DNA from: Streptomyces sp. MRC013
Lineage (GTDB): Bacteria > Actinomycetota > Actinomycetes > Streptomycetales > Streptomycetaceae
Assembly: GCF_023614235.1 (NCBI RefSeq)
Contig: NZ_CP094264.1
Location: 3,038,001 to 3,102,000, forward strand
Direction: 5' to 3'
DNA length: 64,000 bases
Of this stretch, positions 49,377 to 59,763 are shown piece by piece. Under the pieces are notes generated by a model. It saw only the letters and a list, made by a program, of their open reading frames with translations, had not been told where the DNA came from and did no database searches. The position numbers were made by a program, and so were the translations under genes. Positions within the stretch are counted from its first letter, which is position 1, and every line of letters starts with the position of its first letter.

Positions 49377-50225
49377 TCAAGCACACTTGACGGTGGGCCC
49401 GTTGAGCATCGCGCCCGCCACCTGCTGGCCCTTCGGCGTCCAGTAGCCCAGTTTGGACACGACCGTCGAGCAGGTGTCCGGAGGCAGCGTGACGTGGACG
49501 GTCACGCTGGCGGGGCGGCCGGGCTGGAGGTCGGTGAGCGCGCAGTCCAGGGCGTGCGCGCTGCGGGTGGTCGCCGGGTAGCGGCCGGTCAGCGGGTTGA
49601 CGCAGCGGACGTCCGTGGAGGCCAGCTCGATTCCGGTGCCGGGCTCGCCGATGAGCCCGAAGCGCGCGCTGCCGTCCCCGTCGTCGCTGGTCCGCTTCAC
49701 CGTGTAGGTGAGGGTCGTCGTCCTGCCGGGGGCGAGCGCGGCCGGGGGCGCGACCTCGATCGTGTGCGAGGGCGCGGGCTTCGGCGCGGTGAGGGTGAAC
49801 GTCGCGGTGGCGGTGCCCGACAGGGGCAGGCGCGCGGTCCGGTCCGTGCCGCTGACGGCGACGGCCGCCGTGATCGCGTACGTGCCGGGGCCCGGGTAGT
49901 CGGCTCGGGTCCCCAGCGTGCCGGAGGCCGCGCCGTCCTCCTCGCCCCGGCGGGCGGTCCACGTGCCGGAGACGGAGCAGGCGCAGTCGGCGGCGGCGGT
50001 CACGGTCATGGACGCCCCGGTGACGGTGACGCACACCCCGACGGCCGGCCCGGCGGGACGCTCGACGCCCCGCTGGGCCAGGGGCGCGGCGGGGGCGCAG
50101 TGGGAGACGGACGCCGGCGGGGCGGCGGCCCGGGGCCCGGGCTCGGCGGCGGCGGGGACGGCGCCCGCGAGGACGGTCAGGGCCGCCGCGGTGAGGGCGG
50201 CCGGCAGGGGGGTTCCGAGACGCAC
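49377..50225 (-). CDS. Secreted hypothetical protein
   Basis: The protein has 282 residues. A clear Sec signal peptide (RLGTPLPAALTAAALTVLAGAVPAAAEP) precedes a beta-rich mature protein with four or more Cys (SHCAPAAPL, VGVCVTVTG, ADCACSVSG, DVRCVNPLTG, ALDCALTDL) likely forming disulfides. The segments TATATFTLTAPKPAP and TTTLTYTVKRTSDDG look like immunoglobulin/DUF11-type repeats of cell-surface proteins. The GTG at 50225 is the start. Function unknown; it is convergent with the anchored propeller gene. Confidence 0.75.
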   Translation of the reverse strand: MRLGTPLPAALTAAALTVLAGAVPAAAEPGPRAAAPPASVSHCAPAAPLAQRGVERPAGPAVGVCVTVTGASMTVTAAADCACSVSGTWTARRGEEDGAASGTLGTRADYPGPGTYAITAAVAVSGTDRTARLPLSGTATATFTLTAPKPAPSHTIEVAPPAALAPGRTTTLTYTVKRTSDDGDGSARFGLIGEPGTGIELASTDVRCVNPLTGRYPATTRSAHALDCALTDLQPGRPASVTVHVTLPPDTCSTVVSKLGYWTPKGQQVAGAMLNGPTVKCA

Positions 50226-50312
50226 TGCGTGCCTCCTGGTCTGTGCGGCTGGGTCGGCTGTACCCCACCGATGCTGCGGGAGGGGCCGGTTCCCCGCGCG
50301 CCGACTGGTCCA

Positions 50313-51134
50313 TCAGGAGTGCGCCGCGCCGCCCCCCGGGCGTACCGGAGCGGCCGACGGGCCGTCACCCCGCCCCGCCCGCGCCTCCGCGACCTTCGCC
50401 TCGAAACCCCGCAGCAGGCACCGCAGCCCGAACTCGAAGTGGTCGAACCCCGCCGAGAACGTGTCCTCGGACAGCTGCGCCAGCAAGGGGAACTCCCCGC
50501 TCCCCATGGCCCGTGTGAGGATCGGCTCCTGGCTGCGCCAGAACTCCTCGTCGGTGACGCCGGTCTCCCGCGCCGCCTCCGCCGCCTCGATCTCCATCCG
50601 GGCGACGCCACCGGCGAAGCTCTGCACGGCGATGACCACCGACAGGGTCTCGGGGTCGCTCAGCCCCATGCCCCGCAGCCCCGCCAGGGCGGCCTCCAGC
50701 GCGCGCAGGGCACCCGGTCCGAGGACGCTGCGGCTCTGGTTGACCTTCAGCAGCCAGGGGTGGCGCCGGTACAGGGCGAGGCGGCCGCGCGCCAGCGCCT
50801 CGACGCCGTCGCGCCAGTCCTCCGGGGCCCCCGGTGCACCGGGCGGCAGGCCCTGCACCCGGTCGAGCATCAGGTCCAGCAGTTCGGCCTTGCCGGGGAC
50901 GTACCGGTACAGCGACATCGTGCCGACGCCCAGCTCGGTCGACAGGCGGCGCATCGACACGGCGCCGAGCCCCTCGGCGTCGGCCAGCCCGACGGCCGCG
51001 GTGACGATCCGGTCCAGGGTCAGCCCGCGCTTCGGACCGCGGCTGGGCGGTCCGCCCGTGCCCCACAGGAGCTCCAGGCTGCGGTGGACGTCGCCGCTGC
51101 CGCTCGTGGTCGTGTTGCCTCCGCCGCCGGTCAT
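50313..51134 (-). CDS. TetR-family regulator (TetR_C type)
   Basis: The protein has 273 residues. Residues about 36-85 form the TetR DNA-binding domain (TLDRIVTAAVGLADAEGLGAVSMRRLSTELGVGTMSLYRYVPGK is the core region; the recognition part is LGVGTMSLYRYV). The rest is a TetR_C-like ligand domain (LLDLMLDRVQGLPPG, HPWLLKVNQSRSVLGPGALRALEAAL). The N-terminal 35 residues are a Gly/Ser-rich extension. It is divergent from a DrrA-type ABC transporter gene with a long inverted repeat between them, which fits drug-responsive repression of efflux. The ATG at 51134 is chosen over one eight codons upstream. Confidence 0.9.
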   Translation of the reverse strand: MTGGGGNTTTSGSGDVHRSLELLWGTGGPPSRGPKRGLTLDRIVTAAVGLADAEGLGAVSMRRLSTELGVGTMSLYRYVPGKAELLDLMLDRVQGLPPGAPGAPEDWRDGVEALARGRLALYRRHPWLLKVNQSRSVLGPGALRALEAALAGLRGMGLSDPETLSVVIAVQSFAGGVARMEIEAAEAARETGVTDEEFWRSQEPILTRAMGSGEFPLLAQLSEDTFSAGFDHFEFGLRCLLRGFEAKVAEARAGRGDGPSAAPVRPGGGAAHS

Positions 51135-51174
51135 GGCGCCAGCGTACGGGCCCGGCACACCCGGCCGGAAAACT

Positions 51175-51210
51175 GAGTACGATGTACGCTAGATTGGGTA
51201 CGCCGTACTC
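51175..51210. promoter_or_regulatory. TetR operator-like 36-bp inverted repeat
   Basis: GAGTACGATGTACGC (51175-51189) and GGGTACGCCGTACTC (51196-51210) are inverted copies sharing GAGTACGnnGTAC around a 6-bp centre. It covers the promoter region between the divergent TetR gene and the ABC ATPase gene and stands out by its repeated GTAC steps. Confidence 0.75.
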
Positions 51211-51244
51211 GGTTTCGGTGCGGGAACTCGCGACGGAGGGCTGC

Positions 51245-52240
51245 ATGGACACGACCCACGCGATCAGGGCCGAGGGGCTGCGGAAGGGGTACGGCGGCAG
51301 ACCCGCCCTGGACGGACTCCACCTCGCCGTGCGCTCCGGCACGATCCACGGCCTGCTCGGGCCCAACGGCGCGGGGAAGACCACCGCCGTGCGGGTGCTC
51401 GCCACCCTGCGGCGGTTCGACGGCGGGCGGGCCGAGGTGGCCGGGGTCGACGTGGCCCGCCACCCCGGCCGGGTGCGGGCGCTGATCGGTCTCACCGGCC
51501 AGTACGCCGCCCTGGACGAAGTGCTGACGGGACGGCAGAACCTGGAGCTGTTCGGCCGCCTCTTCCATCTCGGCGGCCGCGGCGCCCGCCGGCGCGCCGC
51601 CGAGCTGCTGGAGCGGTTCGGCCTGGCCGAGGCCGCCGACAGGGGCGTCGAGGAGTACAGCGGCGGCATGCGGCGCCGCCTCGACCTGGCCGTGTCGATG
51701 ATCCTCGCGCCCCGCGTGCTGTTCCTCGACGAGCCGACGACCGGCCTCGACCCGCGCGCCCGGGGCGAGGTGTGGGAGGCGGTGCGGGGCCTGGTGGCGG
51801 AGGGGACGACGGTGCTGCTCACCACCCGGTACCTCGACGAGGCCGACCGGCTCGCCTCGCGCGTCACCGTCGTCGACCGGGGCCGGGCCGTCGCCGACGA
51901 CACGCCCGGGGCGCTCAAGGACCGGGTCGGCGGCGACCGCCTCGAGGTCGTCGCCGCCGACCCGGCCGACCTGCCCCGCGTCACGGCGGCCGTGGCCCGC
52001 GTCGGCGACGGCGAACCGCACGTCGCGCACGCCGAACGGCGCGTCCACGCCCGGGTGCGCGACCGGATCGAGGCGCTCACGGAGGTCGCGCGCACCCTGC
52101 GCGACGACGACGTGAGGGTCGAGGACATCGGTCTGCGCAGGCCGACCCTGGACGACGTGTTCCTGCACCTGACCGGCGAGGGCGCGCACCGTACGGCGGA
52201 CGCGTCCGCCCCCCGCGCCCCGGAAGGAGCCGCCGCGTGA
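51245..52240 (+). CDS. ABC transporter ATPase, daunorubicin-resistance (DrrA) type
   Basis: The protein has 331 residues. Walker A is [16 protein letters not shown]. The Q loop is in [20 protein letters not shown], typical of the DrrA family. The signature is [12 protein letters not shown], Walker [15 protein letters not shown], and the H loop [14 protein letters not shown] has Arg/Tyr in place of the usual His-containing TTH, as in many DrrA proteins. The C-terminal domain ([14 protein letters not shown]) is the DrrA extension that stabilises the pair. It would power export of a drug by the adjoining permease. The ATG at 51245 is used; the upstream TetR gene probably represses it. Confidence 0.93.
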   Translation: MDTTHAIRAEGLRKGYGGRPALDGLHLAVRSGTIHGLLGPNGAGKTTAVRVLATLRRFDGGRAEVAGVDVARHPGRVRALIGLTGQYAALDEVLTGRQNLELFGRLFHLGGRGARRRAAELLERFGLAEAADRGVEEYSGGMRRRLDLAVSMILAPRVLFLDEPTTGLDPRARGEVWEAVRGLVAEGTTVLLTTRYLDEADRLASRVTVVDRGRAVADDTPGALKDRVGGDRLEVVAADPADLPRVTAAVARVGDGEPHVAHAERRVHARVRDRIEALTEVARTLRDDDVRVEDIGLRRPTLDDVFLHLTGEGAHRTADASAPRAPEGAAA

Positions 52241-53099
52241 CCACCGCCGCACCCCACCCCCACGCCCGCCCCGGTCCCCGCCCCGTGCCCGGCCGGGGCG
52301 CGCCTACTGGGCGGTCGCGGACTGCTGGAACATCGTCCGCCGCACCCTCACCCGCTACCGCCGCAAGCCCTCCCACCTCGTCTGGCAGCTGGGCTTCCCG
52401 ATCGTCTCCGTCCTGCTGTACGGCTACGTCTTCGGCGGCGCGATGCGGCCGCCCGGAGGCGGCGGGGGCGCGGCCGCGGAGTACCGGGAGTACCTGATGC
52501 CCGGCATGTTCGTGACGACGATGGCCTTCGGCTTCATGAACACCGCGACGGCCGTCGTGACGGACGTGCAGAAAGGCGTCACCGACCGGTTCCGCTCCAT
52601 GCCGACGGCCCCGTCCGCGGTGGTCACGGGCCGCGGGGTGACCGACCTGCTGGTCGCCTGCGCGGAGTTGGCCGTCCTCGCCGCGGCGGCGCTCGCGACG
52701 GGCTGGCGCGCGGAGGGCGGGGCGGCGGCGACGGCCGGGGCCTTCGCCCTCCTGCTGTGGCTGCGCCTCGCCCTCGTCTGGCCGGGGGTGTGGCTGGGGC
52801 TGCGGCTGCCGGGCGCGGAGGCGGCCGGTTCGCTGTTCGCCGTGGCGTTCCCGCTGACGATGATCTCCAGCGTCTTCGTCCCGCCGTCGACGATGCCGGA
52901 CTGGCTGGGCACCGTCGCCGCGTGGAACCCGATCTCCTCGACCGCGTCGGCGGCCCGCGAGCTGTTCGGCGACGAGGTGGCGTCGGACGGCAGCTGGGTC
53001 CAGGAACACGCCCTGCTGATGGCGGTGGTGTGGCCGCTGGCGATCACGGCGGTCTGCCTGCCTCCGGCCGTGCGCCGCTTCCGGAACCTCGGGGCGTAG
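52237..53099 (+). CDS. ABC-2 type permease (DrrB-like), N-terminal frameshift
   Basis: The partner of the ATPase gene, with which its GTG overlaps (GTGA at 52237-52240). From that GTG the given frame soon fails. The conserved DrrB sequence ([22 protein letters not shown], then [22 protein letters not shown] and [22 protein letters not shown]) is in the next frame and runs to 53099. One G missing from the run 52295-52298 restores a single 286-residue ORF. The intact frame has six transmembrane helices and the ABC2_membrane motif [16 protein letters not shown]. As it stands translation would give a truncated peptide, unless the change is a sequencing error. Confidence 0.8.
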
Positions 53100-53107
53100 G
53101 GCGCTCC

Positions 53108-53138
53108 TTGACCTCGACCGCGGTCGAGGTTCTACGGT
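53108..53138 (+). promoter_or_regulatory. MerR-type promoter with 20-bp palindromic operator
   Basis: TTGACC (53108-53113) and TACGGT (53133-53138) are 19 bp apart, the stretched spacer used by MerR/SoxR activators. The spacer is filled by the perfect palindrome ACCTCGACCGCGGTCGAGGT (53111-53130). It reads towards the MarR-like remnant. Confidence 0.65.
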
Positions 53139-53182
53139 CGCGGTGACCGGAGCACGGGTGGAAACGGGTGGGGGGCGGCCTC

Positions 53183-53394
53183 ATGGAGTACTCGCACGAC
53201 GACGCGGAGCTGGTGAACCAGCCGATCGGCTACTGGACGTGGGCCGCGAACTGCACCGGCGCGCCGCCGAGACGCAGCGCGCCGGCCGGGTCCGCGTGCA
53301 CGGGGGCGTCAGTGACGAGGAGTACCTGACGGCGCTGAAGGTCCTCCAGCGCATGATCGTGAACGCGGGCGGGGATCTGCCCCGGGGAGCCTGA
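53183..53394 (+). pseudogene. MarR-family regulator remnant
   Basis: From the ATG at 53183 the frame reads HDDAELVNQPIGYWTW, the typical N-terminus of a streptomycete MarR protein. The match then stops, and about 21 codons in a different frame takes over with RELHRRAAETQRAG and VSDEEYLTALKVLQRMIVNAGG, the usual MarR C-terminal helix. The entire winged-helix core is missing. This is an internal deletion plus frame change. It follows the ABC exporter genes and a MerR-type promoter. Confidence 0.65.
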
Positions 53395-53408
53395 GGGGCG
53401 GGGGAAGG

Positions 53409-53454
53409 GCGGGGGGACGGCCCGGCCGTCCGGACGGCCGGGCCGTCCCCCCGC
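53409..53454. terminator. 46-bp perfect palindrome
   Basis: The left arm 53409-53431 begins GCGGGGGGACGGCCC and ends CGTCC; the right arm 53432-53454 is its exact complement, with no loop bases. It lies 15 bp after the MarR remnant stop and probably acts as a bidirectional terminator. Confidence 0.65.
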
Positions 53455-53505
53455 GACCGGCCCCCGGCCGGTCGGGCTGCTGCTCGACCGGCCGCCGGGC
53501 CGACC

Positions 53506-53535
53506 ACCGGGCGGGGTCCCGGGGCCCCGCCCGGT
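53506..53535. terminator. 11-bp hairpin in the same intergenic region
   Basis: ACCGGGCGGGG (53506-53516) pairs with CCCCGCCCGGT (53525-53535). It belongs to a cluster of CCGG-rich inverted repeats that fills 53455-53595 before the convergent DUF4360 gene. Confidence 0.55.
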
Positions 53536-53604
53536 CCGAGCCGGTCGTCGGGCCGGTCCCGGTCCCGGCCGGTCGGAGCGGCCGGGACCGGGGTCATCCG
53601 GAGG

Positions 53605-54294
53605 TCAGTTGCCGGGGCACTCCTTCCACGCCAGCCGGTAGATCGTCTGGATGTCCCCGTCGGTGGAGTCCATGGCGATGAAGCTGTTCGTCTTCGTCGT
53701 GTCGGACGTGCCCTTGTCGACCCGCAGCTCCGTGTTGATGTTGAAGTTGCGCTTCACGCCGCAGGGCGCCCAGACCAGCTGCGCCCAGTCGGTCCGGTCG
53801 TTGACCTGCCAGTTGTTGTCCAGCGGGCCGCGGAGGGAGTGGGCGCGCGCCGCGGTGTCCCGCGAGCCCTGGAAGTAGTACGACGCCCTCTGCGTCGCCG
53901 ACGCGCCGCGCTCGAGATGGGCGTAGCCGCGGTAGTCGGCGTTGGCCACGGCGTACGTGAAGCCGTGCGGGACGTGGACGATCAGGCTGAGCTGGCAGTT
54001 CTTGCGGAAGTCCGTCGGCTTGGCGCCGACGCCGACCTGTGCCAGGTAGTCGCTGTACGTGACGGTGAAGGCCGTGTTGTCGGGGGCGACGGCGACGGCG
54101 GCCGTACCGGCGGGGCAGCCTGAACCGTTGACCGTCGCGACCTCGATGGCGATCTTGTCGGGCGGCGAGACGATGCCGGTGCCGGCGGCGCCGGCCGACT
54201 GGGGCGCGAGGAGCGTCGACCCGACGAGCGCGGCGGTCGCACCGCCGGTCATCAGCGCGCGGGCCGCGGTCCTTGTGGATCGTGATCCGGACAT
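53605..54294 (-). CDS. DUF4360 domain-containing secreted protein
   Basis: The protein has 229 residues. A Sec/Tat-like signal peptide (RSTRTAARALMTGGATAALVGSTLLAPQSAGA) leads into the DUF4360 domain: VNGSGCPAGTAAVAVAPDNTAFTVTYSDY, then FRKNCQLSLIVHVPHGFTYAVANADYRGYA, WAPCGVKRNFNINTELRV and the C-terminal WKECPGN. Conserved Cys pairs should form disulfides. DUF4360 proteins are secreted by actinobacteria and fungi and their role is not established. The ATG at 54294 is the start; a perfect GTCATGGCCATGAC palindrome lies 47 bp upstream. Confidence 0.9.
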   Translation of the reverse strand: MSGSRSTRTAARALMTGGATAALVGSTLLAPQSAGAAGTGIVSPPDKIAIEVATVNGSGCPAGTAAVAVAPDNTAFTVTYSDYLAQVGVGAKPTDFRKNCQLSLIVHVPHGFTYAVANADYRGYAHLERGASATQRASYYFQGSRDTAARAHSLRGPLDNNWQVNDRTDWAQLVWAPCGVKRNFNINTELRVDKGTSDTTKTNSFIAMDSTDGDIQTIYRLAWKECPGN

Positions 54295-54340
54295 GGGAAC
54301 TCCGTTCGGTTGCCGTTACGAGGCAGGGGGTTCAACCGAT

Positions 54341-54354
54341 GTCATGGCCATGAC
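54341..54354. promoter_or_regulatory. 14-bp perfect palindrome upstream of the DUF4360 gene
   Basis: GTCATGGCCATGAC is self-complementary and lies in an AT-richer patch (54335-54365) 47-60 bp before the start codon, a good place for an operator overlapping the promoter. Confidence 0.55.
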
Positions 54355-54454
54355 AAGTATTCAAACGGTCGGGCCACCGTGACCCGCTCCGTCCGAATGG
54401 TGGGATCGTAGGGATGTCCAAGAGCCGGAGATAGGGCGAGTTTCAGCCGTCTAC

Positions 54455-54510
54455 GCCGCGGGGCCCGGCGCCGCCGTGTCCTGGGACACGGCGGCGCCGG
54501 GCCCCGCGGC
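54455..54510. terminator. Very strong hairpin, 27-bp perfect stem
   Basis: The arms 54455-54481 and 54484-54510 are exact complements, separated only by TG. The stem begins GCCGCGGGGCCCGGCGCC and ends GTGTCC. It lies 15 bp beyond the serC stop and surely ends that transcript. Confidence 0.85.
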
Positions 54511-54525
54511 GGATCCGCGGACGCC

Positions 54526-56334
<1,809 letters not shown>

Positions 56335-57261
56335 GTGGACGACGCCCATACCGCAGACACGTCGGCGGTCACCCTCCCCGAGACGAACGCCGCCCGCCCG
56401 GCCGGCCGGGCGGCGGCTCCCGCCCGCACGGTCGCCGGGCCGGTCGCCCTGGTGGTGGGCGGCGCGCTGTCCGTGCAGTTCGGCGCGGCCATCGCCGTTC
56501 TGCTCATCCCGCGCGCGGGCGCCCTCGGCGTGGTGACGCTGCGGCTGGCGCTCGCCGCGCTGGTCCTGCTCGTGGCGTGCCGCCCCGGGGTGCGCGGCTA
56601 CAGCCGGTCCGACTGGGGGACCGTCGTGGCGTTCGGCACCGCGATGGCCGTCATGAACATCAGCTTCTACCAGGCCATCGAGCGCATCCCGCTCGGCGCG
56701 GCCGTCACCCTGGAGGTCCTCGGCCCCCTCGCGCTGTCGGTCGTCGCGTCCCGGCGGGCCGTGAGCCTGCTGTGGGCGGGGTTCGCCCTGGCGGGCGTGG
56801 TGCTGCTGAACGGCGGCGGCTTCGACCGGCTGGATCCGGTCGGCGCGGGCTTCGCGCTCGCGGCGGGCACGATGTGGGCGGCGTACATCGTGTTCAGCGC
56901 CCGCACCGGGCGGCGCTTCCCGCAGGCCGACGGCCTCGCGCTGGCCATGGCGGTGGGCGCGGTGCTCAGCCTTCCCCTGGGTGTCGCGCAGACCGGGGCG
57001 GGACTGGTCGTGCCGTCGACGCTGGCGCTGGGACTGGCGGTGGCGGTGCTGTCGTCGGTGCTGCCCTACACGCTGGAGCTGATCGCGCTGCGGCGGCTTC
57101 CGGCGGGGACGTTCGCGGTGCTGATGAGCCTGGAGCCGGCGGTGGCGGCACTGGCCGGGCTGCTGGTGCTGCGGCAGGCCCTGTCGGGGACGGACGCGGC
57201 GGCCATCGCCCTGGTGATAGCGGCGAGCATCGGCGCGGTCCGCTCCCGCACCGCCCGCTAG
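56335..57261 (+). CDS. EamA-family (RhtA-like) metabolite exporter
   Basis: The protein has 308 residues with ten predicted helices in two EamA repeats. The first repeat begins GPVALVVGGALSVQFGAAIAVLL and contains ITLRLALAALVLL-like and GTAMAVMNISFYQAIERIPLGAAVTLEVLGPL. The second has AAGTMWAAYIVFSARTGRRFP and ends VLPYTLELIALRRLPAGTFAVLMSLEPAVAALAGLLVLRQ (one helix pair). The pattern resembles RhtA, the threonine/homoserine exporter. The GTG at 56335 has GAGGAGG five bases upstream, which fixes the start. Confidence 0.9.
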   Translation: MDDAHTADTSAVTLPETNAARPAGRAAAPARTVAGPVALVVGGALSVQFGAAIAVLLIPRAGALGVVTLRLALAALVLLVACRPGVRGYSRSDWGTVVAFGTAMAVMNISFYQAIERIPLGAAVTLEVLGPLALSVVASRRAVSLLWAGFALAGVVLLNGGGFDRLDPVGAGFALAAGTMWAAYIVFSARTGRRFPQADGLALAMAVGAVLSLPLGVAQTGAGLVVPSTLALGLAVAVLSSVLPYTLELIALRRLPAGTFAVLMSLEPAVAALAGLLVLRQALSGTDAAAIALVIAASIGAVRSRTAR

Positions 57262-57319
57262 CCGCGGACGCCCCGGGGGACGGCGCCCCGCCGGCACGCG
57301 CCGGGTCCCGCGTGGGGGG

Positions 57320-58054
57320 TCACACCGCCCACGCGGGGTCCCGCCGTTCCAGGAAGGCCGCCATGCCCTCGCGGGCCTCCGCCGAGGCGAAGAGCGACGC
57401 CGAACGCTGGACGAGGTCCTCCGCGTCCCGCTCGAAGGACTCCAGCACCCGGGCCGTCACCAGCCGCTTCGACGCGGCCAGACCCCGCGGCGACCCCTTC
57501 CGCAGGGCGTCGAGCAGCGGTGCGAGCGCCTCGTCCGCGTCCGGCGCGGCGGTCGTCACCAGCCCGATCCGCGCCGCCTCCGCCGCGCCGAAGCACTCGC
57601 CGGTCAGGTAGTACCGGGCCGCCGCCCGCTGGTCGAGGCGCGGCAGCAGCGTCAGCGACACGAGCGCGGGCGCCGCCCCGACGCGCACCTCCGTCAGGGC
57701 GAAGTCCGACTCCTCCGACGCCACCACCAGGTCGCACGCCGCCACCAGCCCCACACCGCCCGCCCGCACCCGCCCCGCCACCCGAGCCACGACGGGTTTG
57801 GGCAGTTCCACGACCCGCCGCAGCAGCGTCACGAAGGCGTACGGGCTCGGCGGGGCCTTCAGGTCGGCGCCGGTGCTGAAGTCGGAGCCGGTGTGGGTGA
57901 GCACCACCGCCCGTACCGCCGGGTCCTTCGCGCAGTCGTCCAGCGCCTCCGTCAACTCCGCGACCAGCCGGGCGGAGAGGGCGTTGCGGGAGTCGGGGGC
58001 GTTCAGGGTGAGCGTGGCGACGGCGCGGTCGCGGGCGGTGGTGACCAGGGACAT
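57320..58054 (-). CDS. Enoyl-CoA hydratase/isomerase family protein
   Basis: The 244-residue crotonase-fold protein has LNAPDSRNALSARLVAELTEAL at its start, an oxyanion region in SDFSTGADLKAP, and a second in VRAGGVGLVAACDLVVASEESDFALTEVRVGAAP. One catalytic Glu position is filled (FALTEVRVG). The other reads differently from mitochondrial hydratase, so hydratase or isomerase activity cannot be told apart. It could act in fatty-acid or polyketide acyl-CoA metabolism. The ATG at 58054 has GGAGGCGAG upstream. It is convergent with the EamA gene. Confidence 0.88.
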   Translation of the reverse strand: MSLVTTARDRAVATLTLNAPDSRNALSARLVAELTEALDDCAKDPAVRAVVLTHTGSDFSTGADLKAPPSPYAFVTLLRRVVELPKPVVARVAGRVRAGGVGLVAACDLVVASEESDFALTEVRVGAAPALVSLTLLPRLDQRAAARYYLTGECFGAAEAARIGLVTTAAPDADEALAPLLDALRKGSPRGLAASKRLVTARVLESFERDAEDLVQRSASLFASAEAREGMAAFLERRDPAWAV

Positions 58055-58662
58055 GGGGCTCGCCTCCGATGGGGTCGGTCCGGCGGAGTGGTCCGGCGGA
58101 GTCGGTCGGTACGACGCGGTGGTCACGGGGACCGGCGCGGGACGTAGTTCGAAATCATTTCCCGACTCACCGCCGCTATGCGGGCCGCCCCGGCGGGGGC
58201 CGTGCGGTGCGCCGCTCCCCGGGGACGGTGCGGGGCGCCCCGGGCCACCGCGCACCCACGGCACACGCCCACGCGCCCACCGCCCCGCCCGCAGTCCGGC
58301 GACCCCACGCCCCGGCGCCCCGGCGAACGCCGGGTCGGCGTCGGATCACCGGCCGGGCGGGCGGGGCGTGCCCGCCGGACGGACGGCACCGCGGGTTCGG
58401 GCGGTACGGCGGCGCCCGGACCGGCCGACCGGGGCGGGACGCGACGGGGGGTCCACCCGGTCCGGCCTCTCCGGCCTCTCCGGCCTCTCCGGCCTCTCCG
58501 GCCTCTCCGGCCTCTCCGGCCTCTCCGGCCTCTCCGGCCTCTCCGGCCTCTCCGGCCTCTCCGGCCTCTCCGGCCTCTCCGGCCTCACCGGGCGGCCGAT
58601 GCGGCCGGACCGGCTGATCCGGCCGGGCGGGACCGCGACGGCCCCGCCCGCCCGGCCGGGGA
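58055..58662. other. Intergenic region containing a 9-bp minisatellite
   Basis: About 610 bp without a gene. The 126-bp tandem array at 58462-58587 dominates its right part; the left part is GC-rich unique DNA that includes the enoyl-CoA hydratase promoter region. Confidence 0.65.
58462..58587 (+). repeat. 14-copy 9-bp tandem repeat
   Basis: CCGGCCTCT is repeated 13 times without change from 58462 to 58578, then once as CCGGCCTCA (58579-58587). A reading through it gives Ser-Gly-Leu repeats, but no gene frame continues on both sides. Only 75 bp separate it from the stop of the citrate synthase gene. Confidence 0.95.
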
Positions 58663-59763
58663 TCAGGAGACGATGTCCTCGTGGCCGGCGATCTCGCGGG
58701 GGTCGCGGGGACCCGGGCCGATGTAGCGGGCCGACGGGCGGACCAGGCGGCCCGTGCGCTTCTGCTCCAGGATGTGGGCCGACCAGCCGGCGGTGCGGGC
58801 GCAGGTGAACATGGATGTGAACATGTGCGCCGGGACCTCCGCGAAGTCCAGGACGATCGCCGCCCAGAACTCCACGTTCGTCGCCAGGACCCGGTCCGGG
58901 CGGCGGTTGTGCAGCTCCTCCAGGGCGGCCCTCTCCAGGGCCTCCGCCACCTCGAAGCGCGGCGCGGCCAGCTCGCGGGCCGTGCGGCGCAGGACCCGGG
59001 CGCGCGGGTCCTCGGCGCGGTACACGCGGTGGCCGAAACCCATCAGCCGCTCGCCCCCGTCCAGGGCGCGCTTCACGTACGCGACGGCGTCACCGGTCCG
59101 CTCGATCTCCTCGATCATGCCGAGCACCCGCGACGGCGCGCCGCCGTGCAGCGGCCCCGACATGGCGCCGACCGCGCCGGACAGCGCCGCCGCCACGTCC
59201 GCGCCGGTCGACGCGATCACGCGCGCGGTGAACGTCGAGGCGTTCATGCCGTGCTCGGCGGCCGACGTCCAGTACGCGTCGACGGCCTTCACGTGCTTCG
59301 GGTCCGGCTCGCCGCGCCAGCGGATCATGAACCGCTCGACCACCGACTGCGCCTTGTCGATCTCGCGCTGCGGCACCATCGGCAGCCCTTGCCCGCGCGC
59401 GCTCTGCGCCACGTACGACAGTGCCATGACCGCCGCCCGCGCCAGGTCGTCGCGGGCCTGTTCCTCGCCGATGTCGAGCAGCGGCCTCAGCCCCCAGACG
59501 GGGGCGAGCATCGCCAGCGCGGACTGCACGTCCACGCGGACGTCGCCGGAGTGGATCGGGATCGGGAAGGGCTCGGCCGGGGGCAGGCCGGGGTTGAACG
59601 CGCCGTCGACGAGCAGGCCCCACACGTTCCCGAAGGACACGTGGCCCACCAGGTCCTCGATGTCGACGCCCCGGTACCGGAGGGCGCCGCCCTCCTTGTC
59701 CGGTTCGGCGATCTCCGTCTCGAACGCGACGACTCCCTCGAGCCCGGGTACGAAGTCGGACAT
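58663..59763 (-). CDS. Citrate synthase 2
   Basis: The 366-residue type-I/II citrate synthase condenses oxaloacetate with acetyl-CoA. The start is [19 protein letters not shown] with [13 protein letters not shown]. The catalytic residues are found in [18 protein letters not shown] (His), [18 protein letters not shown] (His and Arg), and the C-terminal [23 protein letters not shown] (Asp). The C-terminal end [18 protein letters not shown] is usual for the short actinobacterial citrate synthase 2. It is divergent from pdxH. Confidence 0.94.
   Translation of the reverse strand: MSDFVPGLEGVVAFETEIAEPDKEGGALRYRGVDIEDLVGHVSFGNVWGLLVDGAFNPGLPPAEPFPIPIHSGDVRVDVQSALAMLAPVWGLRPLLDIGEEQARDDLARAAVMALSYVAQSARGQGLPMVPQREIDKAQSVVERFMIRWRGEPDPKHVKAVDAYWTSAAEHGMNASTFTARVIASTGADVAAALSGAVGAMSGPLHGGAPSRVLGMIEEIERTGDAVAYVKRALDGGERLMGFGHRVYRAEDPRARVLRRTARELAAPRFEVAEALERAALEELHNRRPDRVLATNVEFWAAIVLDFAEVPAHMFTSMFTCARTAGWSAHILEQKRTGRLVRPSARYIGPGPRDPREIAGHEDIVS

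Noticed and set aside
58462..58587. CRISPR array
   Set aside because: The 9-bp units are adjacent without unique spacers, and no cas genes are present.
57798..58808. ORF encoding Ser-Gly-Leu repeats over the 9-bp array
   Set aside because: The flanking parts are antisense to the enoyl-CoA hydratase and citrate synthase genes; the repeat peptide is only a product of the tandem DNA.
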